The translations under genes were made by a program, and so were the position numbers. A model generated the notes under the pieces. That model was not told the origin of the DNA and did not search any database. It saw only the letters and a list, made by a program, of their open reading frames with translations. Of a stretch of 64,000 bases of DNA, positions 1 to 11,826 are shown piece by piece. Each line of letters opens with the position of its first letter. Position 1 is the stretch's first letter. Source of the stretch: Paramacrobiotus metropolitanus (lineage: Eukaryota > Tardigrada > Eutardigrada > Parachela > Macrobiotidae); contig NW_026570288.1 in assembly GCF_019649055.1 (NCBI RefSeq), forward strand, positions 620,001-684,000. The letters run 5' to 3'.

Positions 1-1658
1 AGGTTGCACGACATGAGTATCGGTTTTTCCGACCTGACTTCGGAATTCGGAACTTAGCCGGATTTCCATGCCGCCGGTCAACTTACCGGTAGGCCGACCT
101 TGGTAAACCGACCTCGGTCTAACTCCTCCACATAGAGAGGATGCTTCGGCATTCGCAACTGCGACAGTGCCTCTCCATTCGTAACAGACGGATGCGAGTC
201 GGAAGTAAGTGTTTCACCGTGCTTACCCGACTTAGGTGAATTTCACCGGTTATGACGGATAACCCGAGAACCGACGCCTCGGATCCAGTCTACCGGACAA
301 CGTTGGACAGGAGACCCCGTGGACTCGACGCCCCGTGGAAGTCATCCTAGTCGGAATAAAGCCCCCGGACAGATTTTTGCATTTTTCTAGATTTTTTCCT
401 AACAAACGGAATTGTATTTTTCTAGTTAGATCTCTTTGACAGATCTGTTTTGTTTAACTCTTGCTCACAGGAATTGTGATTAAACTTTATTGCATATTTT
501 TCTTTCGCGTTGTATAAGACTTCATTACATTTCTCCTTTTTACATTGTTCTCCGATGCCAACCGAAGCAACAAGCCAGCCAACAGACGCCAGCCAACAGA
601 CGCATTACCGGTCCAACGAAACGCCCGAGCGACCTCCGGATTTTCGGCCGTGAGCTGCTTGCCTCTCACGGGTCTGGAAGGAAAACATGGGACGGTCAAC
701 CGGACACCGGACTCCCACGGCCAGAGGACGCGTACCGGCGACCCCACAATGGGTCTCACCGGAGAGTTGTGCGATACACTGGTGCGGTACCGAGTCGGAG
801 CATCCTTCGCGGGAGCTCGGATTCCCGCCCAGAGGCATATCAGGCGTACGAGCCTGTGCGTGGTGCTACGCCCACAAGTGGCGTACTAGCACTCACTTAC
901 ATGCCGTATTCGCCTCTCTCATGTACGTACGTGTGCTGCTGCACTGCACTCATCCACTGAAGTGGATATACCGCGTGCGCACACACTGAGCATACTTGCT
1001 CTCTCGTCCCTCTCTCGCCGTATGACTCAGCGCTTATACGCTCGCGTTGGATAGAGTCCAGTCTGCGCACAGCACACAGCTGAGATGGCCGCATCACGCA
1101 CACCGTTGCCGCCAGCGTCACTCACGTTTGGACACGCTCGTGAACGCATCTAGCAACAGTTTTCTAGATTCAGCCATACTGGCTTTGTTCTTTCTTCCTG
1201 CTATTACGCAGTATTGTGTTCAGCCTTTATGTCAATAAAGACATCTGTGAGCTCCTCGCGCTTGCCTGTTACATATCTGCAAATCTTAGTGAATTAATTC
1301 CTCATCGCCTAAAACTTGATCACTTAACTTTTCTAATAAATAAAAAAAGCAGCAAAAGATTAACACAAGCTGCCGCGGTTTCTATAAAATCCGGAGTACC
1401 AAGTCGTGAAAAACTTTTGAGAAGACCTTTATACAAACATTTCGTATACTGGACGACGACAGTATACTCCGTATAAGCGTTTATGCTAGATGGAGAAGGG
1501 TTGCGCCAAGAAATGAGTCTTTGTGTCAGTTGTCGCTTGCCTCTGTATTAAGTTTTTCAGATCCCATTATTACACTTTAGAAGCACCATCGTTAAATACG
1601 AACTAAAGATGCTGTTGTTGTATACAGCAATGCATGGAAGGCGGAAGCAGGCGGGTGA
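1..1658. other. No gene recognised; CCGG-rich spacer
   Basis: No convincing coding region is seen. The first 1.2 kb is GC-richer than what follows and full of CCGG and CGAC words, which makes several overlapping open frames on both strands without recognisable protein features. An AATAAA hexamer lies at 355-360. It could be the poly(A) signal of a transcript entering from the left, but nothing else supports that. Confidence 0.5.
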
Positions 1659-1666
1659 TATATAAA
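1659..1666 (+). promoter_or_regulatory. TATA-like box
   Basis: TATATAAA lies in a GC-richer context about 320 bases upstream of the reading frame that begins at 1983. Spacing would need a long leader or a small intron. A short frame with a hydrophobic start (ATG at 1860, 31 codons) lies between them. Confidence 0.25.
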
Positions 1667-1982
1667 GGTCGATTCTTTTTTTTCCCACTTTTATATGCAC
1701 TGAATATTTCATTATATTGTTTTATCAGTTCAGATTGAAGTAGTTTTTACAAAATTGTGGATGTGGCCTTTAATATGGAGTTGTCCTTAACTCTAGGACC
1801 AGTATAACGTTATTTGTACGGAACTTAGCAAAAAAATACTATAATTTCCAGTGCGCACGATGTGGGAATTTGCTTTAACCGCATTGCTGTGTTTGTCATT
1901 GGATTTTTGTGTGCAATGCACACAAAAATGCATGCATGCATTGCGCTCCTGTTAGCCCCGATTCCGTCAACGCACCAGCGGC

Positions 1983-2510
1983 ATGACCAGTTTCACCGGC
2001 AACCCGTTCCAACTACCGCCGGCAGAAAAGCAGACAATTCGCCAACAGTAGACTGAACTCCGATCGCAAATATACAAGCAGGCGGTCACTAACGTTTATG
2101 GCACGCAACTGACCGGCGCCGATGAACTGCAAGCGTACCTGACGATGGGTGCGCCACTATCCCATCCCTCCCCGGAACATAAGGAGGAAGTTCGCCAGGA
2201 GTTCAAACGGGAGGAAGCGCCCATCCGGGACGCCAAGGAGACGGCCCGGTGCAAGACGCAGCTGCGACTGGAAAGCGACATTGAACGGTTTCTCCGTTCC
2301 TTCAGCACTTCCGTTGCCGACCCATTGGACGGTAAGACGGATCAGGAGCGCCGGCAGGATCTGCAACCCCAGTTTGTGGAGCGGCGGAAGAAAGTTGGCG
2401 GCTGCAGAAGGAGGAAATCTCTCCAGTATCAGCCGCCGGCGGAGCCAAAGACTGTGTTGGTGCTCGGACCGAAGGACCGGATTATTATTAAGGATGTAAC
2501 TGTGCCGTAA
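1983..2510 (+). pseudogene. Reading frame of unknown family with one in-frame TAG
   Basis: A single frame starts at ATG 1983 (MTSFTGNPFQLPPAEKQ...) and runs to TAA at 2508-2510, broken only by TAG at 2049-2051. The product would be about 175 residues: highly charged, Glu/Arg/Lys-rich in the middle (residues about 60-110), with a basic stretch near residue 135 and a short hydrophobic C-terminal tail (IIIKDVTVP). The amino-acid make-up and the sharp rise in GC look coding. No family was recognised and no introns are needed. A young pseudogene, a retrocopy or an assembly error at the TAG are all possible. If the TAG is removed by splicing the intron would be implausibly short. Confidence 0.45.
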
Positions 2511-3435
2511 TCGCTGTATATGTTGCATTGCCCAGGTTACAATTGACAGTATTTAAAAGGAAATCAAATGCATCAGTTTATGCATTACATTGCTCGTACT
2601 GTAATATGTCAAACTCTTAAATATATTACTAAAAAGTCCGATTTTTTTCCCGAAATGTCTTGTTCAGCGCTGTAGCGCCTAGTATGAATCTGTTAAACGC
2701 CCAAGGTTATTACGCTGAACACTGGTATGCACATATTATAAGATACTGCAAGGATGATAATAAACTTGGGAAACCGATGCATTGTATGGTGATTAAGCAA
2801 AATGCCGCCCTCCCCCCATAAAATAGTAAAATTATAATACTTGTGTTAGTGAACGATTTACCTTGATTCCTGAATTTCTTGTGCAATAATATCCAACGAG
2901 ACACAGAATTCTCCGGTTTCAAATTATTATGTTCCGAATAGTATAAGTCCTGTATGATAATATTGTTGACTTTGGTCACATGCTGTATATCTTCACTTGC
3001 ACACGGATGTTAGTGAACTGTACGAGTTTGTGATTTATTTGTTTATGTCAGCCGGTATTTTGCTCTTTCATAAAGTTTTGAAATTGCATCCAGAGTCTTT
3101 TTAGCCGTTTAGATTTACAGCCCGACGCGGGTCCGCAAACAAACAGCAAACTGCTAGTAACGAACTCAAACCTTGTTAGCAACAATTAACACTATAAATT
3201 AGTTTTATGTACAATAAATTTTAGACTGATAAGTTTCAGATTCGCAAGTATTTCTATTTAACATCACATTCCAGAGAGAGAGAGGAAGCCGGTGCATTGA
3301 CAAATAAGACAAGACTACTTACAAAAATCAAGCACATATCAAACGTATGTATGCATACTCAAGTATACTACACATAATATCAGTTCTATGCGAGTACATA
3401 TGTGTCAGTGGCAAAATTACGGTACATCCGCACGA
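2511..3435. other. AT-rich spacer, probable 3' UTR of the InaF gene on its right side
   Basis: No gene seen. On the minus strand this lies downstream of the InaF-motif gene. A TTTATT (AATAAA on the minus strand) near 3034 is a possible poly(A) signal about 400 bases after its stop codon. Confidence 0.4.
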
Positions 3436-4511
3436 TCATCTGTCATCCAGCGCCGACTCCATGATCGACACACTGCGATCCCGCCGGACGAGGAATTCAT
3501 CAGGCGGCGCCTCCAGCTGGATGTCCACGTAGGGATTATAGAAGAGGACGTAGTAGAGCACCAGGACGAAGCCGATGGCGGAGATGGCCAGCAGGTAGGC
3601 GATAACGCTGGCGATGCGCGCCCACGTGGTGTTAACGCGCGCGGCCATGCGGGCGGCCTTCTGCAGGGTGTAGGTCGGCGGTTTGCCACCGGTCGACGGG
3701 GAGGGACTGATCTTCTCCTTGGCCACCGGCACGCCCTGGATGTAGGAGCTGGTGCGGATCGATGAGGATTTCGTGCTCTCGTCTGTAAAGGAAAGTAGCG
3801 TACAGATATTGTATATGCATACGAGTATGTACCAATGCTTGCACACTACGTCTACATGCACGGGAACGCCACAATTTTTATGTATAGATATTTATATAAT
3901 ATCCGTGATCGGTAGCTGCAGATTCTCTACTTCCGGTGTGCGGTAGAACATGATGCAGTATGATAATTATAGTTAGAAGAAAAGTTAATGCAAATCGGCA
4001 AAATGTCTGATCGATTGCAAGCAAATTTCCTCCACATCCAGATTACCAATACGAAAAACTGCTGATATTACTCATATAATTACGTACAAATTAAAGTAAA
4101 TGTTCATTAAGATACATATAAGAAGGTTTTAATATGCATTTACCAACTAAGACTTACTCATTAATTCACAATTTAGCAATATCAAAAAGACGTTATAGCG
4201 CCGAAAAAAATTCCAAAAAATTAATAAACAAGCTAACACGTCAGAACCATAACCACTGTAGTTCAAAATGCAACTGCAAAACATTTTCTTCAAACTTCGC
4301 GTCTGACATTTAAGCAGATTGTGACAGGCGGCAACAACCTTATGCAAACGCGTACAGCCAAGTGATTAGCACGCATGTAACTAGACAAGTAGCCTGTTCT
4401 GTATCATTATTCCGTTCCACCGGAAATGCCGCAGCCGGCTGTATGCACGCCGGCCTTGGCATTTTTCCTCCCCGATCCACGGCCACCGCCCATGGTTTTT
4501 AACGTGTTCAT
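3436..4511 (-). CDS. InaF-motif transmembrane protein
   Basis: The last exon (3436-3782) encodes an InaF motif: a KPPTYT lead, then an Arg/Ala-rich stretch ending in NTTWARIASVIAYLL, and a single membrane helix running into VLYYVLFYNP. This matches the conserved core of Drosophila InaF and vertebrate INAFM1/2, small one-pass proteins; InaF is needed for TRP-channel function in fly eyes. The acceptor (TTTACAG on the minus strand) is clear. The first exon is my inference: ATG at 4511 to a donor at 4421 gives matching phase (1+2) and a 145-residue product with a Gly/Lys-rich cytoplasmic N-terminus. In-frame upstream ATGs exist, so the start is uncertain. The short acidic/basic tail ends in ESALDDR. 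The family call is firm, the 5' exon is weak. Confidence 0.7.
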
Positions 4512-7500
4512 TTTAAACGCTTGTCGCTCATCACTTGGCCTGACACGATACAATCCGATCCGCGCGCATACTGCTGTCTCGTTACATTTTAGAAGGAGCT
4601 CAAAGTCAAAATTATCCAGCTTTCCATCATGGCATATAAGCTGCTTCGGCATCGCGCGGCTCATCGCCAGAGTGGTATCATTTTTCAAATGTCACAACAG
4701 CGCCCGTGTCACTCGCGGCTTCTAACCAGATCGCGACAGTTTTAGGGCCCAATTATTACATAATTTGCACTTTTTATCATCCGGCCAGCCAATCAACCCC
4801 TCATCAATTTGATGAGCTGTGTATTTTACACAGAACTACAAATATGTACTCATCCGGTGCTTCATTAAGGAAACGTAAAAATTACTGGGAAATTCTTCCG
4901 CTATATATTACCGTTGTTAGCGGCACGCCTTTTAGACAGATTTAACATATACAGTAATTGTCAACGCAAATAAAACATCCAGTGTACAGATGTATGAAGA
5001 TGTTATAAGGAAGTATCTATATTTCGTGTGAATTTATACTGGTTACATAGATGGTGCATTTAGAACATTACAGAGTATTTCCATATAAAAGCGCTAACGT
5101 AGCTAAGCGCACTTGTATAGTAATGTATACCAACGATAATCGAAAATTCTAGCACACCCATTACCCATATATATATATATACCCTGGATTTATCGAGCAT
5201 TTAACGGAGTTCGTTAACTGCATACTCTATATATGTAGTTGGGTCGTATTTACTGACGTATAAATACTACTGTTTTTTTAATATTAAGAAATTATTACTT
5301 ACATGAACTTGTGCGTCCCAGTTGTTCCGGCATGTTTCTTCGGAAAAATATATTCACTGTAAAAATTTGATGACAAAATCCTATAATTATATAGGTAGTT
5401 GTAAACTACGTCCGCCGTAGATTTTCGGAAGAAATGATTGTTTGGAAAAATATCAAAAGCCACCAACAGTGGAGTGCATAACCCATCAGGGTAAATGACG
5501 AGATATCATCTTGCCAAAAGAATATGGAATATTCATATGAATATAAAAACAGGGGAGTATTTATCCCTGTGGCGAAAATACACAAAGGCTTCCCGTTGAC
5601 GAAAATGTATACTCCTATCACAAATGTTGTACTTGTACGTCATGGAAGACACTGTTTTCTCTGACGATTTACGTACGATAACCGCCATCTAACGCCGATA
5701 AATCCCCATTGAGGAAGACGCAAAGTTTTTCAAGATTATCCAAGCAAACAGCAGCATCTGTGCGTAAACCGCAAAATCTGCACTCTTTCTCCATTATAAG
5801 CGGACAAACTGGAAAGTACTTGGAAGGCTTGTATAATATATACACTGTACTATATAGTAGTAGTACGGTGCAGTAAAAGTATATGCATAGAGGAATACAG
5901 TCGGCAGTGTATAATGTACGAAGGGCAGAAAAGTCGATGAACCGGCTGTGTTAACGGCCAGGATAAAACTAATGGGATGTACTGTTGGCAACATGCCGGA
6001 GCTGTGCCGATTGAATCACATCTAACTGCCTGTTCGCTCCTTTATCACATGATCAATTCCCACATCGCTGACTAGCACTTCCGGCTGGTGTGGTTCGACC
6101 AGATGCCGTAATGTCAGTAATGCAGTGTGTATGATTGCGGAACAGGATGGTTTGCTAGCAATGTGCCGAAAATCCACAATCGTACAGAAAACTATAGCAA
6201 GTTACTCTGTATACTTCTGTGTATAGACTTGTACAATAACTCACGTTATGCAATACAACCACCGAAACACGTGTAAAAATTTGCGCTGCAACAGCATCCA
6301 GATTGGTAATACTGAATTAGCATTTTTTATTGGGTGCGGATGGGATTCCTCCGGCATACAGTGCAGTGTGAACCTCGGCAAAAATTGTTGGATTAGTTTT
6401 GAAATAAATTTAATTTTCCAAAATTTTACTTTAGGCTACACTTTTACTGCATATCTGCCCATGCGGTTGTGTACAGATACAAAGTACTTTGTCACTTTAA
6501 TGACGCAAAGCAACTGTTTTCTCTCAAATATTATTATATCCAGTCATGTGGCCATTTTTCTAAAAAATCAACTTCGTCTGTGAAAAAGTCCTCGAACGAA
6601 TTTCGCACTTTGTGATTCGTATCAAAAACCGCAAAGTGTGATAAACCGCAAATTATGATAACCGCAAAGTGTGTTCCGGTCGAACATTTTTGCGTTATGT
6701 ACATCCAAATTCGCAGAGTACCGTCACAAAATCATAAAACTTTTGATGCATCAAACACATTTTCAACAATGGTCGTCGAAGTTCTGTATAGTGAAAACAC
6801 GAAAAAAAAACTGGTAATCGATAAGACTTATAGTTACACGAGCTAGTTATTTGGCCATGTACTACATATTTATTATCTCTTTACTCATTAGCCATGTCGG
6901 ACGTGCGCCAGAATTTTTAAATCTGCTCGACAGTTTATCCACATCCAAGAACCGGAAATACAACAACCGGGAACCGGTTATTTTCGATTGCGTGCAGGTG
7001 GGGCATTCCTGTTCCCTGTAGTTGTTTTGGAACTCGAGCCGAAGGACACCCGACCGGTTGCAGGCGGCGGTCTTGCAGACTGGTTAGTACTACCGTGACC
7101 TCCGTGATGGGGTTTTGTTGTGGACTTCGTTTGCCGGTATCCAGAACTGTTGTTTACATTGGCTTTCCGCGCCGTGGCCGTACTGTGTGTGCTGTGATGT
7201 GTATTACTTGGATTCGGGTTGGAGCAGTGTACATGTTGGTGTGGATGCGGACCTCCATGACCTGTGCAAGGATGCCTGTCTTATGTGAGAGTTAAATGGC
7301 TGTACAGACTGTACAGCCATTGTACAACTGAATTTTTTTTCCTCAAAACTGTACAGTACAGTATTTAAATGTGGAAACAAAAACTCAGTTAGGGAAAAGA
7401 AATGTGCCGGTACATAATTTTTGCAGTTCCCGTTGTGGAAAACTTTTTGAGAATGCCACAATCGTGGTTTGACGCAAGAACACTCTTTGTAATTATGTGG

Positions 7501-7772
7501 GTTAACGTGCGACATGTGAAGGAGATCGCGGTCCATAATGTGACATTTGATATCTCTGTTTGCGTTCAAAATTTTGGAACCAAATTACATTACTTCCCAC
7601 ATAATGCTGCGCGCACAAGCGATTTTCATGCCAAATTTTACAAATTACGTGGCTTTTGAATTCATAAGAAAATGCGCACAAGTGTCTGAGAGTGCGCGGA
7701 GTAAAGGTCGCCATGAAATGTGCAGATTGTGCACGAATTTTATACTACGTATACGTATATACCGGCACGGTG
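4512..7772. other. Intergenic, AT-rich; no supported gene
   Basis: Only short frames without protein character. A small (AT)n run lies near 5168-5182. A short exon-like stretch at about 6893-6990 (acceptor-like TCATTAG before it, CAG/GTGGGG after it) has an open frame reading PEFLNLLDSLSTSKN, but no partner exon was found. Confidence 0.4.
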
Positions 7773-8174
7773 TTACGAGCCTATTTCCGACGGTATTTTC
7801 TTTACAGTTTTCTGTATTTTCCATTTCATGTTAATGAGAATCCACATTCTTCTCGTACCAGACGTTTTGTTGCCTGCAGTTTGATGACGAAGAGTTGGTT
7901 TTGAGGGAACCGCAGCGGGACGTCGCAGCCGGCACTCCAGAGCGCTGTGATTACCACTGCACAGCATGCACCGATGCTGATACACACACGGATGACTGGG
8001 ACGGGATGCGCACGGTTGGTTTTGCTGGAAACGATGGCAGGGGCTGTTGGATGGCGGGCGAGCGGTTGGATTGGCTAGACCTTCCGCGAAAACGGCCACA
8101 CCGGCGTTGATTATGATGGGTGATCCATTTGCAGCGGAATGTTGCGACTGCGGTTTCCGTTGCATTACATACAT
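7773..8174 (-). pseudogene. Retroelement Gag-like fragment with zinc knuckle
   Basis: An ATG-initiated 133-codon frame on the minus strand carries a zinc-knuckle pattern C-x2-C-x3-H-x4-C at residues 69-81 (CMLCSGNHSALEC), preceded by a Pro/Ser/Gln-rich stretch and followed by a basic one. This spacing is common in Gag and Gag-like proteins of BEL/Pao and related retroelements, and is the same spacing as the knuckle in the large element at 54251-54289. No capsid, protease or RT is attached, so it is probably a fossil fragment. The opposite strand is also open over part of this stretch but shows no domain. Confidence 0.45.
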
Positions 8175-9841
8175 TTTCGGAATTTTATGTTCGGGAATGA
8201 AACGGTATAAGCTGATTTAATAAGACAGCTAAAAACACTAATAAAAACTACTTTGAAATGCAATTAAAAGCTTTGTCCTGTTAATATTGTAAAAACTGAA
8301 TACCCCGTTTTATATGAGTGCACAGAAATTTAGTTGCCTGTTATAAACTTACAAATACAGTAAATTCAAAAACTATCATCACTTATCAGTGCCGGTTTCA
8401 CGATATACAATAATTTGTTAAATTGGGTTAATTAGTTCCCATTGGATTAATGTTATCTCGGTAGCAGCGATATGGTTTCTGTCTTTTCTGATAGTTGCCT
8501 AAACCGACAGTCCGACAAGTATCCAGATCTCAGCTCATAATATCACGGCGACAATTACTAACGATAAGGTTAAACGTTTCAATTTCCGCTTTAATTCTTT
8601 ATATCGTAAGCAACCGGATCATATTATGCCCGCAGACCGTTCGCCCAGCAAAAGTATACAAATTATTAATTCTGGCTTCGTCGGAACACGATAAACGGAT
8701 AAGTTTCATCTGGGACGTTCGAGATCACGGAAAGTACATTACATACTTTATTGCCGGAGGCTCTGGTTATGTATTGTACACAATTTTGTAACAAATACGG
8801 AAGTACCGTGTAGTACTATGGCACTAGGGGCACTTATACAGTGCGTAATCTTTCGTATTCGTTTGCATTGATAATTAATAACATTATTTTATTGTCGTGA
8901 AATCTTGCGCGTAATCCCGAAAGAGAATAATGTGACCTAGGTAGTGATTGTTATTCGTTAGATACCGGCATGGACAATAGCCAAAGGTCACAGCAAAACG
9001 GCTGAATAGAAAAATCTCATTTCGTATTCGTGGAAGCTGTGTCGTTTACAGATAAGCGCGTTCAACCAGAAACTACAAACTAACCCATCGTTCACGATAT
9101 TTTGGACACAGTCTCTAATTTTAGGTATCTCTCAGTAAGTGCGTAATAAAGCATGTGCGCCGGTTTCTGAATGCCATTTTTTATAAATTGAGAAAAACTT
9201 TTGTGTTATCTCATGTTTTAATGGTAGTAATTTATTACAAAAATTTCGGAGTGCCGGTTTGATCAAATTCGCTCCTTTGTTTCCCCTTTAGTTCTCTTAT
9301 CGATGACTAATTACGGTACTTCCGGCTAGTGTGTTACCACAAAATAACAATAATAATACTTGTAACTTGTAAGTATAAAGAGTTATGTTAAGTATTTAAA
9401 GCCGAGCACGGATGGCTGACTCCTCCTTTAACCCGAAACACAGTGTTTTTCACACCGATCATACGGGCCGGTTAGCTAGCCGTTGCCCACTTCTGTAGAA
9501 ATGCATCCGTACGTACACCTACTACTACTGTCTACTGCGGACCTGCGGTTCACCATGCTGGTGTAACTGTGCTGACCAGCTCACCATGAGCGTAGTATGA
9601 GTGTACAACTGTACATACAGTGTGCACATTTTTCGGAACCGCGGAAGTTGAATCATTTTTAAATCGAGTTGTCGCTTGAGTTTTTGCCTTTTGATACCGT
9701 TCTTTCGTGCGGATCTCATTAAAGTTTGCTCTGCGATCGCGCCGCACATTGATCTGGTGTTTCTAGATTTCAAGTCATCGAAGTGATATTCTGCACAATT
9801 TATATTGTGGACCAAGTGCCACGAGGTATACGAATCCTCTC
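8175..9841. other. Intergenic; no supported gene
   Basis: AT-rich with no protein-like frames. A TATAAAG lies at about 9374 and could serve the kinesin-like region to the right, but the distance and lack of a clear first exon make this speculative. Confidence 0.35.
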
Positions 9842-10312
9842 GACGATGCCAGCCAACCCTCCGCCGTCATTGATCCACGTCTGTGTCAGCGCAAACGTAT
9901 CAAAATCCAGCGCGGTAATGGCCAGGTCCAACAAGCCTCGGTCAGCCAGATCGATCATGCGAAGCAGTGTGTCGTCGTTGAGTGGACCGAGAACGGGAAG
10001 ACCAAGGGGAAGAGTATGAAATTCGCCGCCGTGTGCAAGCTCAACCCCGAACTCAGCCTGCAGATACACCCCGATGGCCAGCGACGTCCCAGTGGGGAGC
10101 GGAAGGTGGCTACGGGGGATGAACTGTCGCTCGAAGGGACCGCCAAGGACGGCCGCACCTCCGCGGCTGGCGGCAGTGTGCCCGGGTCCAACGAGGGGCA
10201 GGAGGAGGCGCCGGATGGGTTTGTCACGCCCGAGCTGCGACCGGAAGACAAAGAAGAATTCTTGGCGCAGGCTCATTTAACCTGGGCGCCCATTGCCCCG
10301 TGGCGTCGATAA
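9842..10312 (+). pseudogene. Kinesin-13 N-terminal domain, orphan fragment
   Basis: The frame reads RIKIQRGNGQVQQASV, then CVVVEWTENGKTKGK, then NPELSL. This is the globular N-terminal domain of kinesin-13 motors (KIF2A/KIF2C family, microtubule depolymerases), where an equivalent VEW-E-G-TKGK motif precedes a LNP-L motif. A plausible acceptor ends at 9889 (CTGTGTCAG), which would make the exon 9890-10312. The frame goes on through a Gly/Ser/Arg-rich linker and ends with TAA at 10310. The motor domain (P-loop, switch regions) is absent from both strands of the window, and no ATG is seen in frame upstream. It is therefore a truncated copy, a lone exon of a gene whose remainder lies elsewhere, or a free-standing domain gene. 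Confidence 0.55.
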
Positions 10313-11826
10313 ACTGCTCCCGATATCCCTTAAAAACTCAGGTATTTAATCCGTATTTACTGTACCTGGAATCTGGATTTTCCCATCTTGTTAATTAGTA
10401 ATTATTACGTTTATAATGAATGATAATTTTTAAGTACTTTGTTATTACTTGGTGTAAACATTCCCTGTTTGGAAAACTAACTTAGATTTTGGTAACTTGA
10501 TTACTCTCGAACGCAACGCAGGTATTTAGTCAGTATTTTAATGTAATCTTCATTTTATTAATAAGTAAAAAATTAATATATTATTAAAAATAAATTATGC
10601 TTCAGCATTGTATTCAATATATTCTTGTTTATATTGAACATTCTCAGTCTGGAGAAATGCAATATCAATTACTTGTTTATTTGGCATTCAATAATTACTG
10701 TACGGATTATCGAAAGATGCTCTGGTTCTGTTTTCTTTCAAATTTATGGAATATTCTAGCCGTGTAGATTATAAGCATGCATCTGTATTAAGTAAAATTG
10801 ACGCTGCACAAACTGTTCTAAATGCGATTACTCTTGCAGAACATACGCTGCGGCTCGTGTCCCGTTGACGGAAAGAAGGGTTGTGGACGTTTCCGGCGTT
10901 TCAGTTTTTTTATCTGCTGCTGGTGTTTTTTTTTCGGACAATTTGTGATATTTTTGCTCGTTATACGTGTATTTTATGAAGTTTTTTGACGTTTTTCGAT
11001 ATGTAATATTGTGCTTTTCGAAATTACGAAAACGTTTATTCATGCGCATAATTTTATTGAAAGTGTGATGGCGGAATAGTTGCGGCTGCTCTCGTGATTT
11101 TACGGTAATTTACAATCCCATCGAACGCACAAAAAAAACGATACTTTCGCCACGGAAGCGTTTCACCGCTTGCATTCAGTTTTACCAAATGCACTTTATT
11201 TTTGGCGCTGCACGGGTTTGTCTTGTAGAACACTATTTTTAAATCGTGGCTGGATTTTTCCGGAAATAATTCCGCTGATTTCTTCCTCGACTGTGTTACT
11301 ATTTTTCCGTTGCATTATTCAATGCGTATCGCCCAGTGTGTATAAATAATTAAAAGCGACAATCATCCGAACGCCACAATGCCAATGGAATGCAACGCCT
11401 TTAATCGTCCCGGCAGAACAAATAACGTGCCACACATTCAAAATAATGTCTCACCAACCACGTGTCTGAAAACATCCTGCACATCCTCGCATCAAAACCG
11501 GGGGGCTCCTCCCTTCCTTTTCCAGCTACACACCACCCCGAAGGAGCCCCCGGGGGCACACCAACCAAAAAACGAAAACGAGTGTAAACCGGCCCGCGAT
11601 CAAGCAGAAGAAAACCAACAAAAAGCATCATCTCCCATTCTCATCTTAATCCACACCAAAAAATCTCCCGCCGGAAAAAGAAAAACATTAACACCACCCA
11701 TATCAACGGTAGCAGCACAGAATATCCAGAAAAAACCCAGCATTTTTCCAGGCAATCCTCATCCACTGTGTTCCCCCAGGCAAATCCCAAAACACCCGCC
11801 CACCACCGCGCCTTCTCTAACAATCC
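10313..11826. other. 3' UTR and spacer of the CK1 gamma gene
   Basis: On the minus strand this lies just after the CK1 gamma stop codon. The part nearest the gene (about 11380-11826) is strikingly G-poor on the plus strand, which gives a long plus-strand open frame with no protein character. TTTATT near 11190 (AATAAA on the minus strand) is a candidate poly(A) signal about 630 bases downstream of the stop. Confidence 0.45.

Noticed and set aside
1-13. The window starts with a TTGCACGACA word identical to the end of the putative LTR at 49500-49509.
   Set aside because: Only 10 bases match and the bases before them differ. A chance match of this length in 64 kb is not rare, so I do not claim a 3' LTR end here.
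9800-10276. A 158-codon minus-strand open frame with plausible residues.
   Set aside because: The plus strand here has clear kinesin-13 motifs; the minus frame is its antisense shadow.
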